Source of the DNA: Streptomyces niveus
Lineage (GTDB): Bacteria > Actinomycetota > Actinomycetes > Streptomycetales > Streptomycetaceae
Length of the DNA: 64,000 nt
Direction: 5' to 3'
Assembly: GCF_002009175.1 (NCBI RefSeq)
Contig: NZ_CP018047.1
Coordinates: 4,092,001 to 4,156,000, forward strand
The notes under the pieces are model-generated. The model was not told where the DNA came from and did no database searches. It worked only from the letters and a program-made list of their open reading frames with translations. The position numbers and the translations under genes were made by a program. How positions within the stretch are numbered: position 1 is the first letter of the stretch; every line of letters begins with the position of its first letter. Of the stretch, positions 49,138-57,009 are shown piece by piece.

Positions 49138-49262
49138 GTGCGTCCTTTGGTCGTGCCCTGCCCGGCCTCACCCACGGCACCGATCCGCCACATCCACATT
49201 ACGAAGAGCCTCCCGGCCTGCTGGACAGGCCGTGTCATGCCCCTAATCAGCGGTCAGTCAGT

Positions 49263-49334
49263 GCCTCCGGGCCCGGTGACACCCCCCCCGGATCATGGTT
49301 GACAAGGGGGGGAAGTCATGCCGGGCCCGGAGGC
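49263..49334. ncRNA. Long hairpin upstream of the IS110 transposase; possible bridge-RNA region
   Basis: Outer arms GCCTCCGGGCCCGG (49263-49276) and their exact complement (49321-49334), then TGAC/GTCA, and a C8/G7 pairing form a 72-nt imperfect hairpin 126-197 bp upstream of the start codon. IS110 elements carry a structured non-coding RNA in this 5' flank that guides insertion. The gap 49138-49566 (429 bp) has no coding sequence. The assignment as bridge RNA is inferred from location and structure. Confidence 0.4.
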
Positions 49335-49428
49335 CGGGAGCCCCGTTGCGGGGCCACGAAAAAGGTAATGGGGGGGCGACACGGGTGGCGGGAAGCCGGG
49401 GAGCTCGCGGCGAGCGGAGCAGGGTGCC

Positions 49429-49465
49429 TTGAAACCGTAGAGAAGTTAGAACTCAACGGTTTCAA
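49429..49465 (-). terminator. Terminator downstream of the 49567-50136 gene
   Basis: Perfect 10-bp arms TTGAAACCGT / ACGGTTTCAA with a 17-nt loop lie 102 nt beyond the minus-strand stop. Confidence 0.5.
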
Positions 49466-49566
49466 GAGGATCCAGCGGCCGACTGCCGTACTCCGATGAC
49501 CTGCACGTATCCCCCAACGCCGTTCGTCGCGAAGCCTCTTGGGGGACACCTGGGGGAGAGCGGCCG

Positions 49567-50136
49567 TCAGGTTGAGGCGCTGTCGCCCTCCCGGCGAGCC
49601 GAGGGAAGGAGAAGATCCCGCTCAGGGTGCCGCTCGCCTGAGACCTTGCCCTGCACCCCCAGGTCCACCCGAGCTGCCTCGTGGAACTCGTTGATCCCCC
49701 GGAAGGCCACACGGTGCAGCTCCCGCCACTCCTCCAGGGTCCCTGTGGTCATCCCAGTCGCCTGCCAGTCGATCGCGCGGATGGCACCGTGCAGTTCATG
49801 CGCCGCCTCAACAACGTCATCGCCACCGAGCAACATGACTTGCTCGAACGCCTGCCCCCGGAAACGCTCCGCCTCGGCCATGTCCGCCACCATGTCCGGC
49901 TCGGGCAGCTCGCTCGCGCGGATGTTTTCCCGATGCTCGTAGAGCCGCACCGCCAGAAAGATGCCGGACCGCACCCGGTCCACGTACCCGCCGTACGCGT
50001 CGAGCTTCCGGTCGTCCCACCGCGTCAACAGCTCCCTCCGGTGCCGGCTCCGCTCCATCACGTAGTTGGTCAGATGCGTTGTCAGCGCACCGAGCAACAC
50101 CGCAGCGACAGTTACCAGTTGCTCGCCGGTCCCCAA
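49567..50136 (-). CDS. Single-TM helical protein, paralogue-like of 43675-44154
   Basis: 189 residues from TTG 50136, with GGGGGA 5 nt upstream. One N-terminal membrane helix (QLVTVAAVLLGALTTHLTNYV), then basic ERSRHRRELLTRWDDRKLDAY and helical cytoplasmic domain (GSFAEQ-like helices FEQVMLLGGDDVVEAAHEL and EWRELHRVAFRGINEFHEAARVD split by a short linker). Same layout and similar R...R.xYa.Y...vr pattern as the protein at 43675-44154. Function unknown. Divergent from the kinase gene. Confidence 0.7.
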   Translation of the reverse strand: MGTGEQLVTVAAVLLGALTTHLTNYVMERSRHRRELLTRWDDRKLDAYGGYVDRVRSGIFLAVRLYEHRENIRASELPEPDMVADMAEAERFRGQAFEQVMLLGGDDVVEAAHELHGAIRAIDWQATGMTTGTLEEWRELHRVAFRGINEFHEAARVDLGVQGKVSGERHPERDLLLPSARREGDSAST

Positions 50137-50278
50137 CTCGTCCCCCAGAGACAGCAGTCATCTACACCTCTAGAGGATCTTAGGAGCGTGACCGATTCGT
50201 CGTCAGCAGAACCCCTGATAACGGAGAGCGGTTGTCGGTACGCTGTGCCCTGCAAAGTGTGCCGTCGCGGGAGGGCCG

Positions 50279-52375
50279 TTGAACTGGCAGGACGATGCAG
50301 CGCCGTCGATGATTGGCCTCTTCAAAGTGGAACGCCGGATCGGGGCGGGCGGGATGGGCGTGGTCTATCTGGCCACATCGCCCTCCGGCCGCGAGGTGGC
50401 AGTCAAAGTCATCCGCAAGGAGCACGCCGACGACCCAGAATTCCGCGCCAGGTTCCGCCGAGAAGTTTCGGCGGCGCGTCAAGTGAGCGGAGCATTCACC
50501 GCACCTGTCCTTGACGCGGACCCCGACGCGAAGTCACCGTGGATGGCCACTCTGTACATCCCCGCCCCCACGCTGTCGGAACGAATTCACACTGGCGAGC
50601 TACTCACCGAAGCCGACGCCCGAACCCTCGGCTGCGGCCTCGCAGAGGCGCTTCGTGACATCCACCGTGCCGGACTCGTCCACCGAGACCTCAAGCCCAG
50701 CAACGTCCTCTTGACTGACGACGGACCCCGTGTCATTGATTTCGGGATCGCGCGCGTCACGGACGGGGATCTGCTAACCCACACTGGCAAGGTTATAGGG
50801 ACCCCCCCATTCATGGCCCCCGAGCAGATGCGCTCGGCACGTGATATCGGGCCGGCCGCCGATGTTTTCGCCTTTGGCTGTGTCCTCACTTACGCTGCCG
50901 CTGGCCACGGCCCTTTCGACGCAAGCACACCGTACGCCGTCGCCTACAAGGTTGTTCACGAGGCGCCCGACCTTGATGGCGTACCTGACGAACTACGTTC
51001 CATTATCGAAGGATGCCTACGCAAGGCGCCTGAAGACCGTCCGACCCCAGATGAACTACTCACCCTGCTTATTTCGGGTGAACCGTTATGGCGACCCCAA
51101 CGGAATATCAGGACTCGAATACCTGCGAAAATAGTACGCCACATCTCCATAGGAATAGCCATTCTCGCCGTTAGTGCCTCGGTGTTTATTTTGCGACCGA
51201 ATGGCACATCCAATGATTCTCCAAAAACGAAACAATCGACGCTTCCAAGCGCAGCCCCAGCATCGCCAATCGGTCCACAAATTGAACCGGCCGCCGAAAA
51301 TCGCCCCGACGGCTGGGCGCTATGGGAGAAATCACTGAGGAAGAATTCACAGAGCGTCGCATACGGCTACGTGCCCACGTGTACAGCGTTGAACTCAAGT
51401 CTGATCTGTTCGGCGGAAGGGATCATCGCAGCCCGAATCGATCCCGAAGATGGTGACATCATCTGGAGCAAATCCACAACAGAGGATCTCCGTGGAGGCG
51501 AGGTTATAGGGTCCTCAGATGGAGTCGTTCTCGTCATGACTGGGGACCAAGGGGAACTTCTGGCACTCGACATAAAAACGGGAGGTCAGCTCTGGTCCAC
51601 ACAGATAACTGGGGGCCTTTCGGATGTCACGGTGCGGGGATCCACTGTTTACATATTCTTCTTTGACGCAGAAGGAAGCCGCATTGAAGCGCGTGATGTA
51701 CGCACTGGGAAGTTACGCCGCCCCCCTCTGCGGCTTGACACGGACCGCGACTACAGTCTGTTAGTGGGACACGGTGGAGCCCTATACATTTTTGAGTATA
51801 TTGTTAGCGATTCATCCCCCAACTCCGTCGACTCCCTCGACCCCAACACCCTGAAGAAACAGAAGACCTACACCCTCTCCGAGAAGATAGGGGAACCAAT
51901 CGCGGCTGACCGTGACGGGGTGATATTCCTATCCGACTCAAAAACAATCACCCGTCTCAGCGTAGCCACCGGGCAGGAACGGCGCGTCTCATTGCAACAT
52001 CCAATCACGGGTCAACCGGTACTCAACGACGCCACGCTTATCATGAGCCGACCCGACGGAATGACAGCCGCCTATAACACAAAAACAGGCAAACGACTCT
52101 GGGTCACGAGAACTAATGTCGAGTCACCGGGGAAACCCGTCATCGCCGATGATCTCCTCTACACACTCGCTGCGGACGGGCGCATCACATGCCTAGAAAT
52201 CAGCAATGGGACCGAACTCTGGCGTAGCGCTGCACGTCGTAACCCCGACGTCCCCATCCAAGGGGTAGGGACGTCTAATTCCAATAAACCCGCCATATAC
52301 AACGGTGTCGCATACGCTGGTTCCAGCACGGGGTCAATCTTCGCGATCTCCCCACCCAACCGAGTTCACCCATGA
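50279..52375 (+). CDS. Membrane Ser/Thr protein kinase with C-terminal PQQ-like beta-propeller
   Basis: 698 residues from TTG 50279, with GGGAGGG upstream; ATG 50309 is an alternative. Hanks-type kinase domain (12-270): IGAGGMGVVYLA, K43 in VAVK, catalytic HRDLKPSN (D137, N142), DFG at 154-156, APE at 180-182. One TM helix at ~289-305, then an extracytoplasmic region with PQQ/WD-like repeats (GDIIWSKST, GELLALDIKTGGQLWS, TKTGKRLWVT, ISNGTELWRS). It senses an unknown ligand outside and signals by phosphorylation. The 3' part is markedly AT-richer than the kinase part, suggesting domain swapping or transfer. Confidence 0.93.
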   Translation: MNWQDDAAPSMIGLFKVERRIGAGGMGVVYLATSPSGREVAVKVIRKEHADDPEFRARFRREVSAARQVSGAFTAPVLDADPDAKSPWMATLYIPAPTLSERIHTGELLTEADARTLGCGLAEALRDIHRAGLVHRDLKPSNVLLTDDGPRVIDFGIARVTDGDLLTHTGKVIGTPPFMAPEQMRSARDIGPAADVFAFGCVLTYAAAGHGPFDASTPYAVAYKVVHEAPDLDGVPDELRSIIEGCLRKAPEDRPTPDELLTLLISGEPLWRPQRNIRTRIPAKIVRHISIGIAILAVSASVFILRPNGTSNDSPKTKQSTLPSAAPASPIGPQIEPAAENRPDGWALWEKSLRKNSQSVAYGYVPTCTALNSSLICSAEGIIAARIDPEDGDIIWSKSTTEDLRGGEVIGSSDGVVLVMTGDQGELLALDIKTGGQLWSTQITGGLSDVTVRGSTVYIFFFDAEGSRIEARDVRTGKLRRPPLRLDTDRDYSLLVGHGGALYIFEYIVSDSSPNSVDSLDPNTLKKQKTYTLSEKIGEPIAADRDGVIFLSDSKTITRLSVATGQERRVSLQHPITGQPVLNDATLIMSRPDGMTAAYNTKTGKRLWVTRTNVESPGKPVIADDLLYTLAADGRITCLEISNGTELWRSAARRNPDVPIQGVGTSNSNKPAIYNGVAYAGSSTGSIFAISPPNRVHP

Positions 52376-52482
52376 AATAGAAGTTACCCAACGGTATTGG
52401 TGTTGACATCCTAGTCAACACGTAGAGCTAAGGGCTGTCCCGTAACTGCTGTTCATCTCCAGCGGGAGACAGCCCGCGGAGG

Positions 52483-52863
52483 TCAGCAGAAGATGAGCTC
52501 GACTTCCTTCTCCAAGCAGTACTTCATGACAGTGACCAGTTGGCGCACGTCGTCGAGGCGTCGCTCAAGAACGGGGCCCCCGTCCCCGTGCTGCCGCTGC
52601 TCGGTGATTGCTTCCAGCCTGGGCAGCATGGCCGCGCATTGAGCGGGCGCGAGAGAGCCGTCGTCGTCTGGATGGTCGAGTAGCGGTGCCAGCGTGGTGG
52701 AGACGCTGCTCCACACGCGGTCTCCACCGAATCCATTCATCTCCGCAAGGGTGAACCCCTCTGCCTGGGCCAACCACTCCCTGAACATGTTGAAGCCGGT
52801 ATAGGACCAGGAGACGTCTGGGCTGGTCACGTCGTCGTCTCCGGGGGAGAGCATGAGCCCCAT
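52483..52863 (-). CDS. Hypothetical passenger protein inside the IS
   Basis: 126 residues from ATG 52863, with AGGAGG upstream. Sequence features: acidic start (LSPGDDDVTSPDVSWSYTG), FREWLAQAEGF, and a helical second half (LPRLEAITEQ, LDDVRQLVTVMKYCLEKEVEL). No known family; not a transposition helper that I recognise. It lies between the left inverted repeat and the transposase, divergent from the latter. Confidence 0.7.
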   Translation of the reverse strand: MGLMLSPGDDDVTSPDVSWSYTGFNMFREWLAQAEGFTLAEMNGFGGDRVWSSVSTTLAPLLDHPDDDGSLAPAQCAAMLPRLEAITEQRQHGDGGPVLERRLDDVRQLVTVMKYCLEKEVELIFC

Positions 52864-52938
52864 CCTGTTCCTCCTTGCCTGCCCGGTGCCCAGGATCAGT
52901 CGCGGGGAGACGTGTCGGCAACTGAAATGATCTGTCGT

Positions 52939-53706
52939 ATGGCTGGTGTGATCACGGCGTCGGAGTCCTCGTGGATAGCCCCGTTCACCGGACTAAGCCC
53001 CCGCCCTTTTGGGAAGTTGGTGGCGGTTCTGCGGCGCGAGGGTGCAGACGCGGTCCGCAGGGGCCGGCCGTGGAGCCTGCCGCTTGAGGACCGGGTCCTG
53101 TTGGTCGCGACGTACTGGCGCACGAACCTGACCATGCGCCAACTGGCCCCGCTGTTCGGGGTTTCCAAGTCGGCTGCGGACCGGATCATCGATCACCTCG
53201 GGCCGATGCTCGCCCTGCGGCCCCGCAAGCGGTTCGCGAAGGACACGGTGCTGATCGTGGACGGCACTCTCGTACCCACCCGCGATCACACGGTCGCCGA
53301 GCAGTCGAAGAACTACAGGTACTCCACCAACCACCAGGTCGTCATCGACGCCGATACCCGCCTCGTCGTGGTGGTCGGGCGGCCCCTGCCCGGCAACCGC
53401 AACGACTGCAAGGCGTGGGAGGAGTCCGGTGCGAAGGCCGCCGTCGGCGCAACCACGACCATCGCCGACGGGGGCTACCCGGGCACCGGGCTCGTGATGC
53501 CCCACCGGCGCCGCAAGGGCGAGGAGCTGCCCGGCTGGAAGCAGGCCCACAACAAGTCCCACAAACAGGTCCGTGCCCGCGTCGAGCACGTCTTCGCCCG
53601 CATGAAGACCTGGAAGATTCTCCGCGACTGCCGCCTCAAAGGCGACGGCGTTCACCACGCCATGCTCGGTATCGCCCGGATGCACAACCTCGCCCTCGCC
53701 GGATAG
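52939..53706 (+). CDS. IS5-family DDE transposase
   Basis: 255 residues from ATG 52939. N-terminal helix-turn-helix (TMRQLAPLFGVSKSAADRII) and a DDE_4-type catalytic domain: VLIVDGTLVP (D1), IADGGYPGTG (D2), and RARVEHVFARMKTWKIL (E). The conserved K-N-Y-R-Y-S-T-N-H and PGNRND spacers are as in the group. Complete, so likely functional. Confidence 0.93.
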   Translation: MAGVITASESSWIAPFTGLSPRPFGKLVAVLRREGADAVRRGRPWSLPLEDRVLLVATYWRTNLTMRQLAPLFGVSKSAADRIIDHLGPMLALRPRKRFAKDTVLIVDGTLVPTRDHTVAEQSKNYRYSTNHQVVIDADTRLVVVVGRPLPGNRNDCKAWEESGAKAAVGATTTIADGGYPGTGLVMPHRRRKGEELPGWKQAHNKSHKQVRARVEHVFARMKTWKILRDCRLKGDGVHHAMLGIARMHNLALAG

Positions 53707-53847
53707 ACCACCCAGCCGTACAGCAGCCCACCATGCCCGAGGCCACTCAGAGATCATTTACGGGACAGCCCTTAGTACTCCACGTGGTCGTATGAGCCGT
53801 TGCGATCAGCACTACGGTTCACTCGGGACCCGACGGAGGTCAATCGG

Positions 53848-54771
53848 ATGAAGAGCTACGAGGCAGAGGCGTTGGTCAGCCTCAGCCGGGCATACGTGCG
53901 GCATGCGCCTCTGTCAATCGGGAAGGCATTGGTTGCAGCGCAGTACCTGAACCCTCGGTTGCGAGACAGCCCTCGGCATCGCGTTGCCGGCTGTCGGTTC
54001 GGGGCTAGGTTCACGGTGGACACTCGGGACCTGATTCAGCGGTATCTGTACATGTTCGGCGTATGGGAACCGCACATGACGCGGTGGTTGCAGAGTCGGC
54101 TAGGGTCAGGGGACACGTTTCTCGATGTTGGGGCGAACATCGGGTACTACAGCGTGCTCGCCGCACAACTCGTAGGGGACCGGGGCCACGTGGTGGCCAT
54201 CGAGGCTTCATCGGCGTTCCATCAGAAGCTTCAGCAGCAGGCGCGGCTTAATGACGCTCGCAACATCCGTACTGTGAACGGCGCCGTCTCCGACGAGCGG
54301 AGGACGCTGATCTTCGTGTTGGCCAGCTCGTCCAACATGGGCGCCAACAGCATCGTCCCGTACGACGGGCCAGCGGAGTCGTCGTTCGAGGTTGAGGCGT
54401 TTCCGCTGGGCGAGCTGCTTACTCCCGAGGAGATCAGCACCGCACGAGTGATCAAGATCGACGTCGAAGGTGCTGAAGGATCAGTGGTGCGCGGCATGAT
54501 CCCCTTGCTGGACAAGCTGCGGCCAGAGTGCGAGATCACGGTTGAGGTGACTCCCGACCGCATGGCCCAGCTCGGCGATTCCGCCGAGGAGTTGATGCAG
54601 ACCATGCAAGAGCATGGGTTCCACGCCTATCGGCTCTCCAACGAATACACCCCGGAGAGCTACGTGGCGGCCCTACGAGGGGAGCGAGCGATCCCTGTTC
54701 GCTGGCGGGGGCCAGCGGTCGAAGAGAGCGATCTGATCTTCTCGCGCATCGACGCCGAAACCCTGCCCTGA
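53848..54771 (+). CDS. FkbM-family methyltransferase
   Basis: 307 residues from ATG 53848, with GGAGGTC upstream. SAM-binding motif I FLDVGANIGYYSVLAAQ, strand-2 acid VVAIEASSAF, then TVNGAVSD and the FkbM signature VIKIDVEGAEGSVVRGM. It methylates an O atom of a small molecule or glycan; target unknown. Starts 74 bp after the right end of the IS. Confidence 0.92.
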   Translation: MKSYEAEALVSLSRAYVRHAPLSIGKALVAAQYLNPRLRDSPRHRVAGCRFGARFTVDTRDLIQRYLYMFGVWEPHMTRWLQSRLGSGDTFLDVGANIGYYSVLAAQLVGDRGHVVAIEASSAFHQKLQQQARLNDARNIRTVNGAVSDERRTLIFVLASSSNMGANSIVPYDGPAESSFEVEAFPLGELLTPEEISTARVIKIDVEGAEGSVVRGMIPLLDKLRPECEITVEVTPDRMAQLGDSAEELMQTMQEHGFHAYRLSNEYTPESYVAALRGERAIPVRWRGPAVEESDLIFSRIDAETLP

Positions 54772-54780
54772 TACGAACCT

Positions 54781-54813
54781 GGCCCGGCCCCCTCAAATCG
54801 AGGAAGCCGGGCC
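54781..54813. terminator. Terminator between convergent genes
   Basis: GGCCCGGC / GCCGGGCC arms with an inner CCTC/GAGG pair lie between the methyltransferase stop (54771) and the end of the small Cys-rich gene (54833). Confidence 0.65.
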
Positions 54814-54832
54814 GTGCCGATCGGTACGGGCG

Positions 54833-55009
54833 CTACGACCAGCGGATGGGGTCCCACTTCCCGTCGGCACACACCGGGCACGGCACCCGGTAAGTACGAC
54901 GGCACGTGTGGCAGCCTCGGAAGCCAGAGCAGTCCGGGCACCAGATGACTCCGCGACCCGCGCAGCATCCGCAGAACGTCGCGGCCCTCGCACCCGTCTT
55001 CGACGTCAT
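54833..55009 (-). CDS. Small Cys-rich zinc-finger-like protein
   Basis: 58 residues from ATG 55009. Four C-x-x-C-type knuckles (FCGCC, WCPDC, GCHTC, PCPVC) with Gly between resemble a DnaJ-type zinc domain. Last gene of a five- to six-gene minus-strand operon; starts 10 nt after the stop of the preceding gene. Confidence 0.7.
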   Translation of the reverse strand: MTSKTGARAATFCGCCAGRGVIWCPDCSGFRGCHTCRRTYRVPCPVCADGKWDPIRWS

Positions 55010-55019
55010 CTGGTCGGAC

Positions 55020-55370
55020 TCACCCGAAGGCTTCCGCCGGCAGACGCGGGTCGTCCCCCTCGTCGCCCTCCTCATCTTCGTACGGCACAGACAGCCGCGC
55101 GCCCCTGCTCTCCGCCACCCTCAGCACGTCGCCCAGGACCTCGGTCACCCGCGCAAGAGCGAACCGGAGTTCACGAGCGCCTACCTGCGGATCGGCCAAT
55201 ACCGCCTTTGCACCGCCCAGCACTTCGGCGCCCGTACTTGTCTGCGCCGCCTCCACTCCGTCCGCGAGCCGGGAGAGAACCCCCTCATCGGTGCCGGAAC
55301 TAAGGAAGCACGGCTTTCCCTCAGGTGTCGTCCACGGCAGCAGGCGCAGAGTATTCGTGTGTGCAGTCAT
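55020..55370 (-). CDS. Small conserved protein of integrative elements
   Basis: 116 residues; ATG 55370 overlaps the GntR stop (ATGA). Pattern: LPWTTPEGKPCFLSS, then a helical core (VLSRLADGVEAAQ, ARELRFALARVTEVLGDVL) and an acidic tail (YEDEEGDEGDDP). Related proteins commonly sit next to GntR genes in actinomycete plasmids and AICEs; role unknown. Confidence 0.75.
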   Translation of the reverse strand: MTAHTNTLRLLPWTTPEGKPCFLSSGTDEGVLSRLADGVEAAQTSTGAEVLGGAKAVLADPQVGARELRFALARVTEVLGDVLRVAESRGARLSVPYEDEEGDEGDDPRLPAEAFG

Positions 55371-56125
55371 CCGGCCGTCTCCATTTCTTCAGTCGCGGAA
55401 GCCGCGGATCGGGTGGTGAAGAGAACTTCGATGCGGTCGCCCGGCATCACGAGGAACGCGCCTTCAACGACACGGTCACTGGCGTCGGTTGAGGTGCGCT
55501 CCACCGCGAGGACCGGTGTCCGGGTGCTGATGTTGAGCGTGTGCGCTTCCTCCGCCGTCGGGAATCGGGCGGTGACTCGCTCGGTGGTCGTCACCACCTC
55601 TACCCCGTCCGCCGACAGCAGTTCGCGCACGCTGTCACCCCAGGGAGATCCGTCCGCCTCGGGCACGCCGAGGCTCGCCACGGCGTGCGGCACGTAGATA
55701 CGGGTCAGGCTCCGCGGTGAAGCGCACTGACGACTGACGAAGACGAACTCCGTCAACGGGCTGCCGACCCGCACGTCCAGGAGTGAGGCGAGACGCCCCT
55801 CAGCCTCAACCATCGTGATGTCGAGACTGACATCGCTGACGGTGTCCGTCCCCAGGTTGAGCGCCGCCTGGCCATCAGCCAGACACCTGTCACTCGCGTA
55901 CGCGATTCGCTGCCCCGGTCGGCGGACGAAGTTGCCGATGCCGTGCCGCTTCTCGATCAGGCCCTCGCTCTGGAGAAGTTCGAGTGACATACGCAGAGTT
56001 GGCGTACTGACGCGGTAGCGAGCGGCCAGTTCCGCCTCTGCGGGCATCCGCTCCCCCATCGGCCAGGTACCGGCCGTGATCAGGCGCCGGAGATCGTCCG
56101 CGATCTGCTCGTAACGGTTAGCCAT
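55367..56125 (-). CDS. GntR-family regulator (HutC/UTRA type)
   Basis: 252 residues from ATG 56125 (MANRYEQIADDLRRL). Winged helix (ERMPAEAELAARYRVSTPTLRMSLELL) and RHGIGNFVRRPG, then a UTRA ligand-binding domain (~90-240; ITMVEAEGRLASLLDV, VERTSTDASDRVVEGAFLV). KorSA-like regulators of this type control transfer and replication genes in AICEs. Overlaps neighbours on both sides, inside a tight operon. Confidence 0.9.
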   Translation of the reverse strand: MANRYEQIADDLRRLITAGTWPMGERMPAEAELAARYRVSTPTLRMSLELLQSEGLIEKRHGIGNFVRRPGQRIAYASDRCLADGQAALNLGTDTVSDVSLDITMVEAEGRLASLLDVRVGSPLTEFVFVSRQCASPRSLTRIYVPHAVASLGVPEADGSPWGDSVRELLSADGVEVVTTTERVTARFPTAEEAHTLNISTRTPVLAVERTSTDASDRVVEGAFLVMPGDRIEVLFTTRSAASATEEMETAG

Positions 56126-56330
56126 GCGCTTCCCCCTGGCTGGAGTTGTCGGCGGCTCCGTCTCGGGCCTGATGGCACGAGCACTCGCACGTCTCGTAGA
56201 CGAGCGGCGGAGCGACCGGCGGCCCCATCGGCACCGACTCGTCGCACCTGGCATGCGCGCCAATACGGCAGGTGAGCGAGTTGTACGGTGCTGCGGCCGA
56301 GCCCGGTGATCGGTAGTGATTCGGCGGCAT
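56118..56330 (-). CDS. Small Cys/His-containing protein
   Basis: 70 residues from ATG 56330, coupled to the previous stop (TGATG) and overlapping the GntR start by 8 nt. Contains LTCRIGAHARCDES and ETCECSCHQ, a pattern compatible with a small zinc site. Typical of actinomycete integrative elements; function unknown. Confidence 0.7.
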   Translation of the reverse strand: MPPNHYRSPGSAAAPYNSLTCRIGAHARCDESVPMGPPVAPPLVYETCECSCHQARDGAADNSSQGEAHG

Positions 56331-56671
56331 CAGTTCGCCTCCGGTGCGTCGAAGTACGGGCGAATCAGCAGCGTGCGAGGTCGCGAGGCGCACCACTCCC
56401 GGACCCGTTCTTCGTGGGCCAGGAGATACGGGCGAACAAGAGCGTGGTCCTCGGCGCGCAGCGGTTCCGCGTGTTTCGGGTACCACAGAGGGCGCCCCAC
56501 CAGCAGCGCCGGAGTTGAAGCGAAGGCTTCGTACGTGCACGCCCCGGACCTGCGCCGATGCCGGCCTATCGACGGAGCGAGGCGAGGAGGCACTAACTGC
56601 CGTCTGGTCCATGCGCCAGCGCGGCGGATATGGTCGAACACGCTGATCAGCTCCCTAAAGCTGAAGGCCAT
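56330..56671 (-). CDS. Small basic conserved protein
   Basis: 113 residues from ATG 56671, overlapping the upstream gene by 17 nt. Basic and aromatic (RRAGAWTRRQLVPP; RPLWYPKHAEPL), with DHALVRPYLLAHEERVREW near the end. Start choice is moderate; a later GTG is possible. Operon member; function unknown. Confidence 0.6.
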   Translation of the reverse strand: MAFSFRELISVFDHIRRAGAWTRRQLVPPRLAPSIGRHRRRSGACTYEAFASTPALLVGRPLWYPKHAEPLRAEDHALVRPYLLAHEERVREWCASRPRTLLIRPYFDAPEAN

Positions 56672-56933
56672 GCCCTCGGACGGCGTAGACCGTCGTCGGG
56701 GCTTCCTTGCCGAAAGCGGCCCACACCCGGCGACCGTTCGCGCTGGTGACGAGCCCGAAACAATCGGCCTCTTCCAGCGCTGCGAGCACCTCGCGCCACG
56801 TCTCGACGTCGACCCGGCCCGGTAACTCCGTCTCGATGTAGGTGAGGTCGGCGTGATCCGTCGTATGCGGCGCGAGCCCGGCGGCGGAGAGACGCGCAGC
56901 CACGCGGCCAGCACGAATTGCAGATGCGGACAC
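56655..56933 (-). CDS. Small conserved protein, first gene of the minus-strand operon
   Basis: 92 residues from GTG 56933, with GGAGAG 5 nt upstream. Starts SASAIRAGRVAARLSAAG, then a beta-alpha core (YIETELPGRVDVETWREVL; ANGRRVWAAFGKE). No recognised family. Divergent from the second GntR gene across a 76-bp AT-rich promoter region. Confidence 0.7.
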   Translation of the reverse strand: MSASAIRAGRVAARLSAAGLAPHTTDHADLTYIETELPGRVDVETWREVLAALEEADCFGLVTSANGRRVWAAFGKEAPTTVYAVRGHGLQL

Positions 56934-56970
56934 AAGCTCTCCGTCGCCACACAGTCACTATAGGTGAAGT

Positions 56971-57003
56971 TAGTTAACTAGATTAGAGCTAGTGGACTAG
57001 ATT
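56971..57003. promoter_or_regulatory. Candidate GntR operator between divergent genes
   Basis: Two exact ACTAGATT direct repeats (56977-56984 and 56996-57003) and a CTAG-N7-CTAG inverted element occur in the AT-rich 76-bp gap between the 56933 and 57010 starts. Probably the site of the GntR encoded at 57010. Confidence 0.5.
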
Positions 57004-57009
57004 TTCCAT

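Larger units (their letters stand above)
52429..53774. mobile_element. IS5-type insertion sequence with a passenger gene
   Basis: Perfect 17-bp inverted ends, TAAGGGCTGTCCCGTAA at 52429-52445 and its complement at 53758-53774, enclose 1.35 kb. Inside are a transposase on the plus strand and an unrelated gene on the minus strand. If the true ends are AGGGCTG..., a TA dinucleotide is duplicated at both junctions. The outermost TAA/TTA may therefore be target sequence. Confidence 0.8.
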
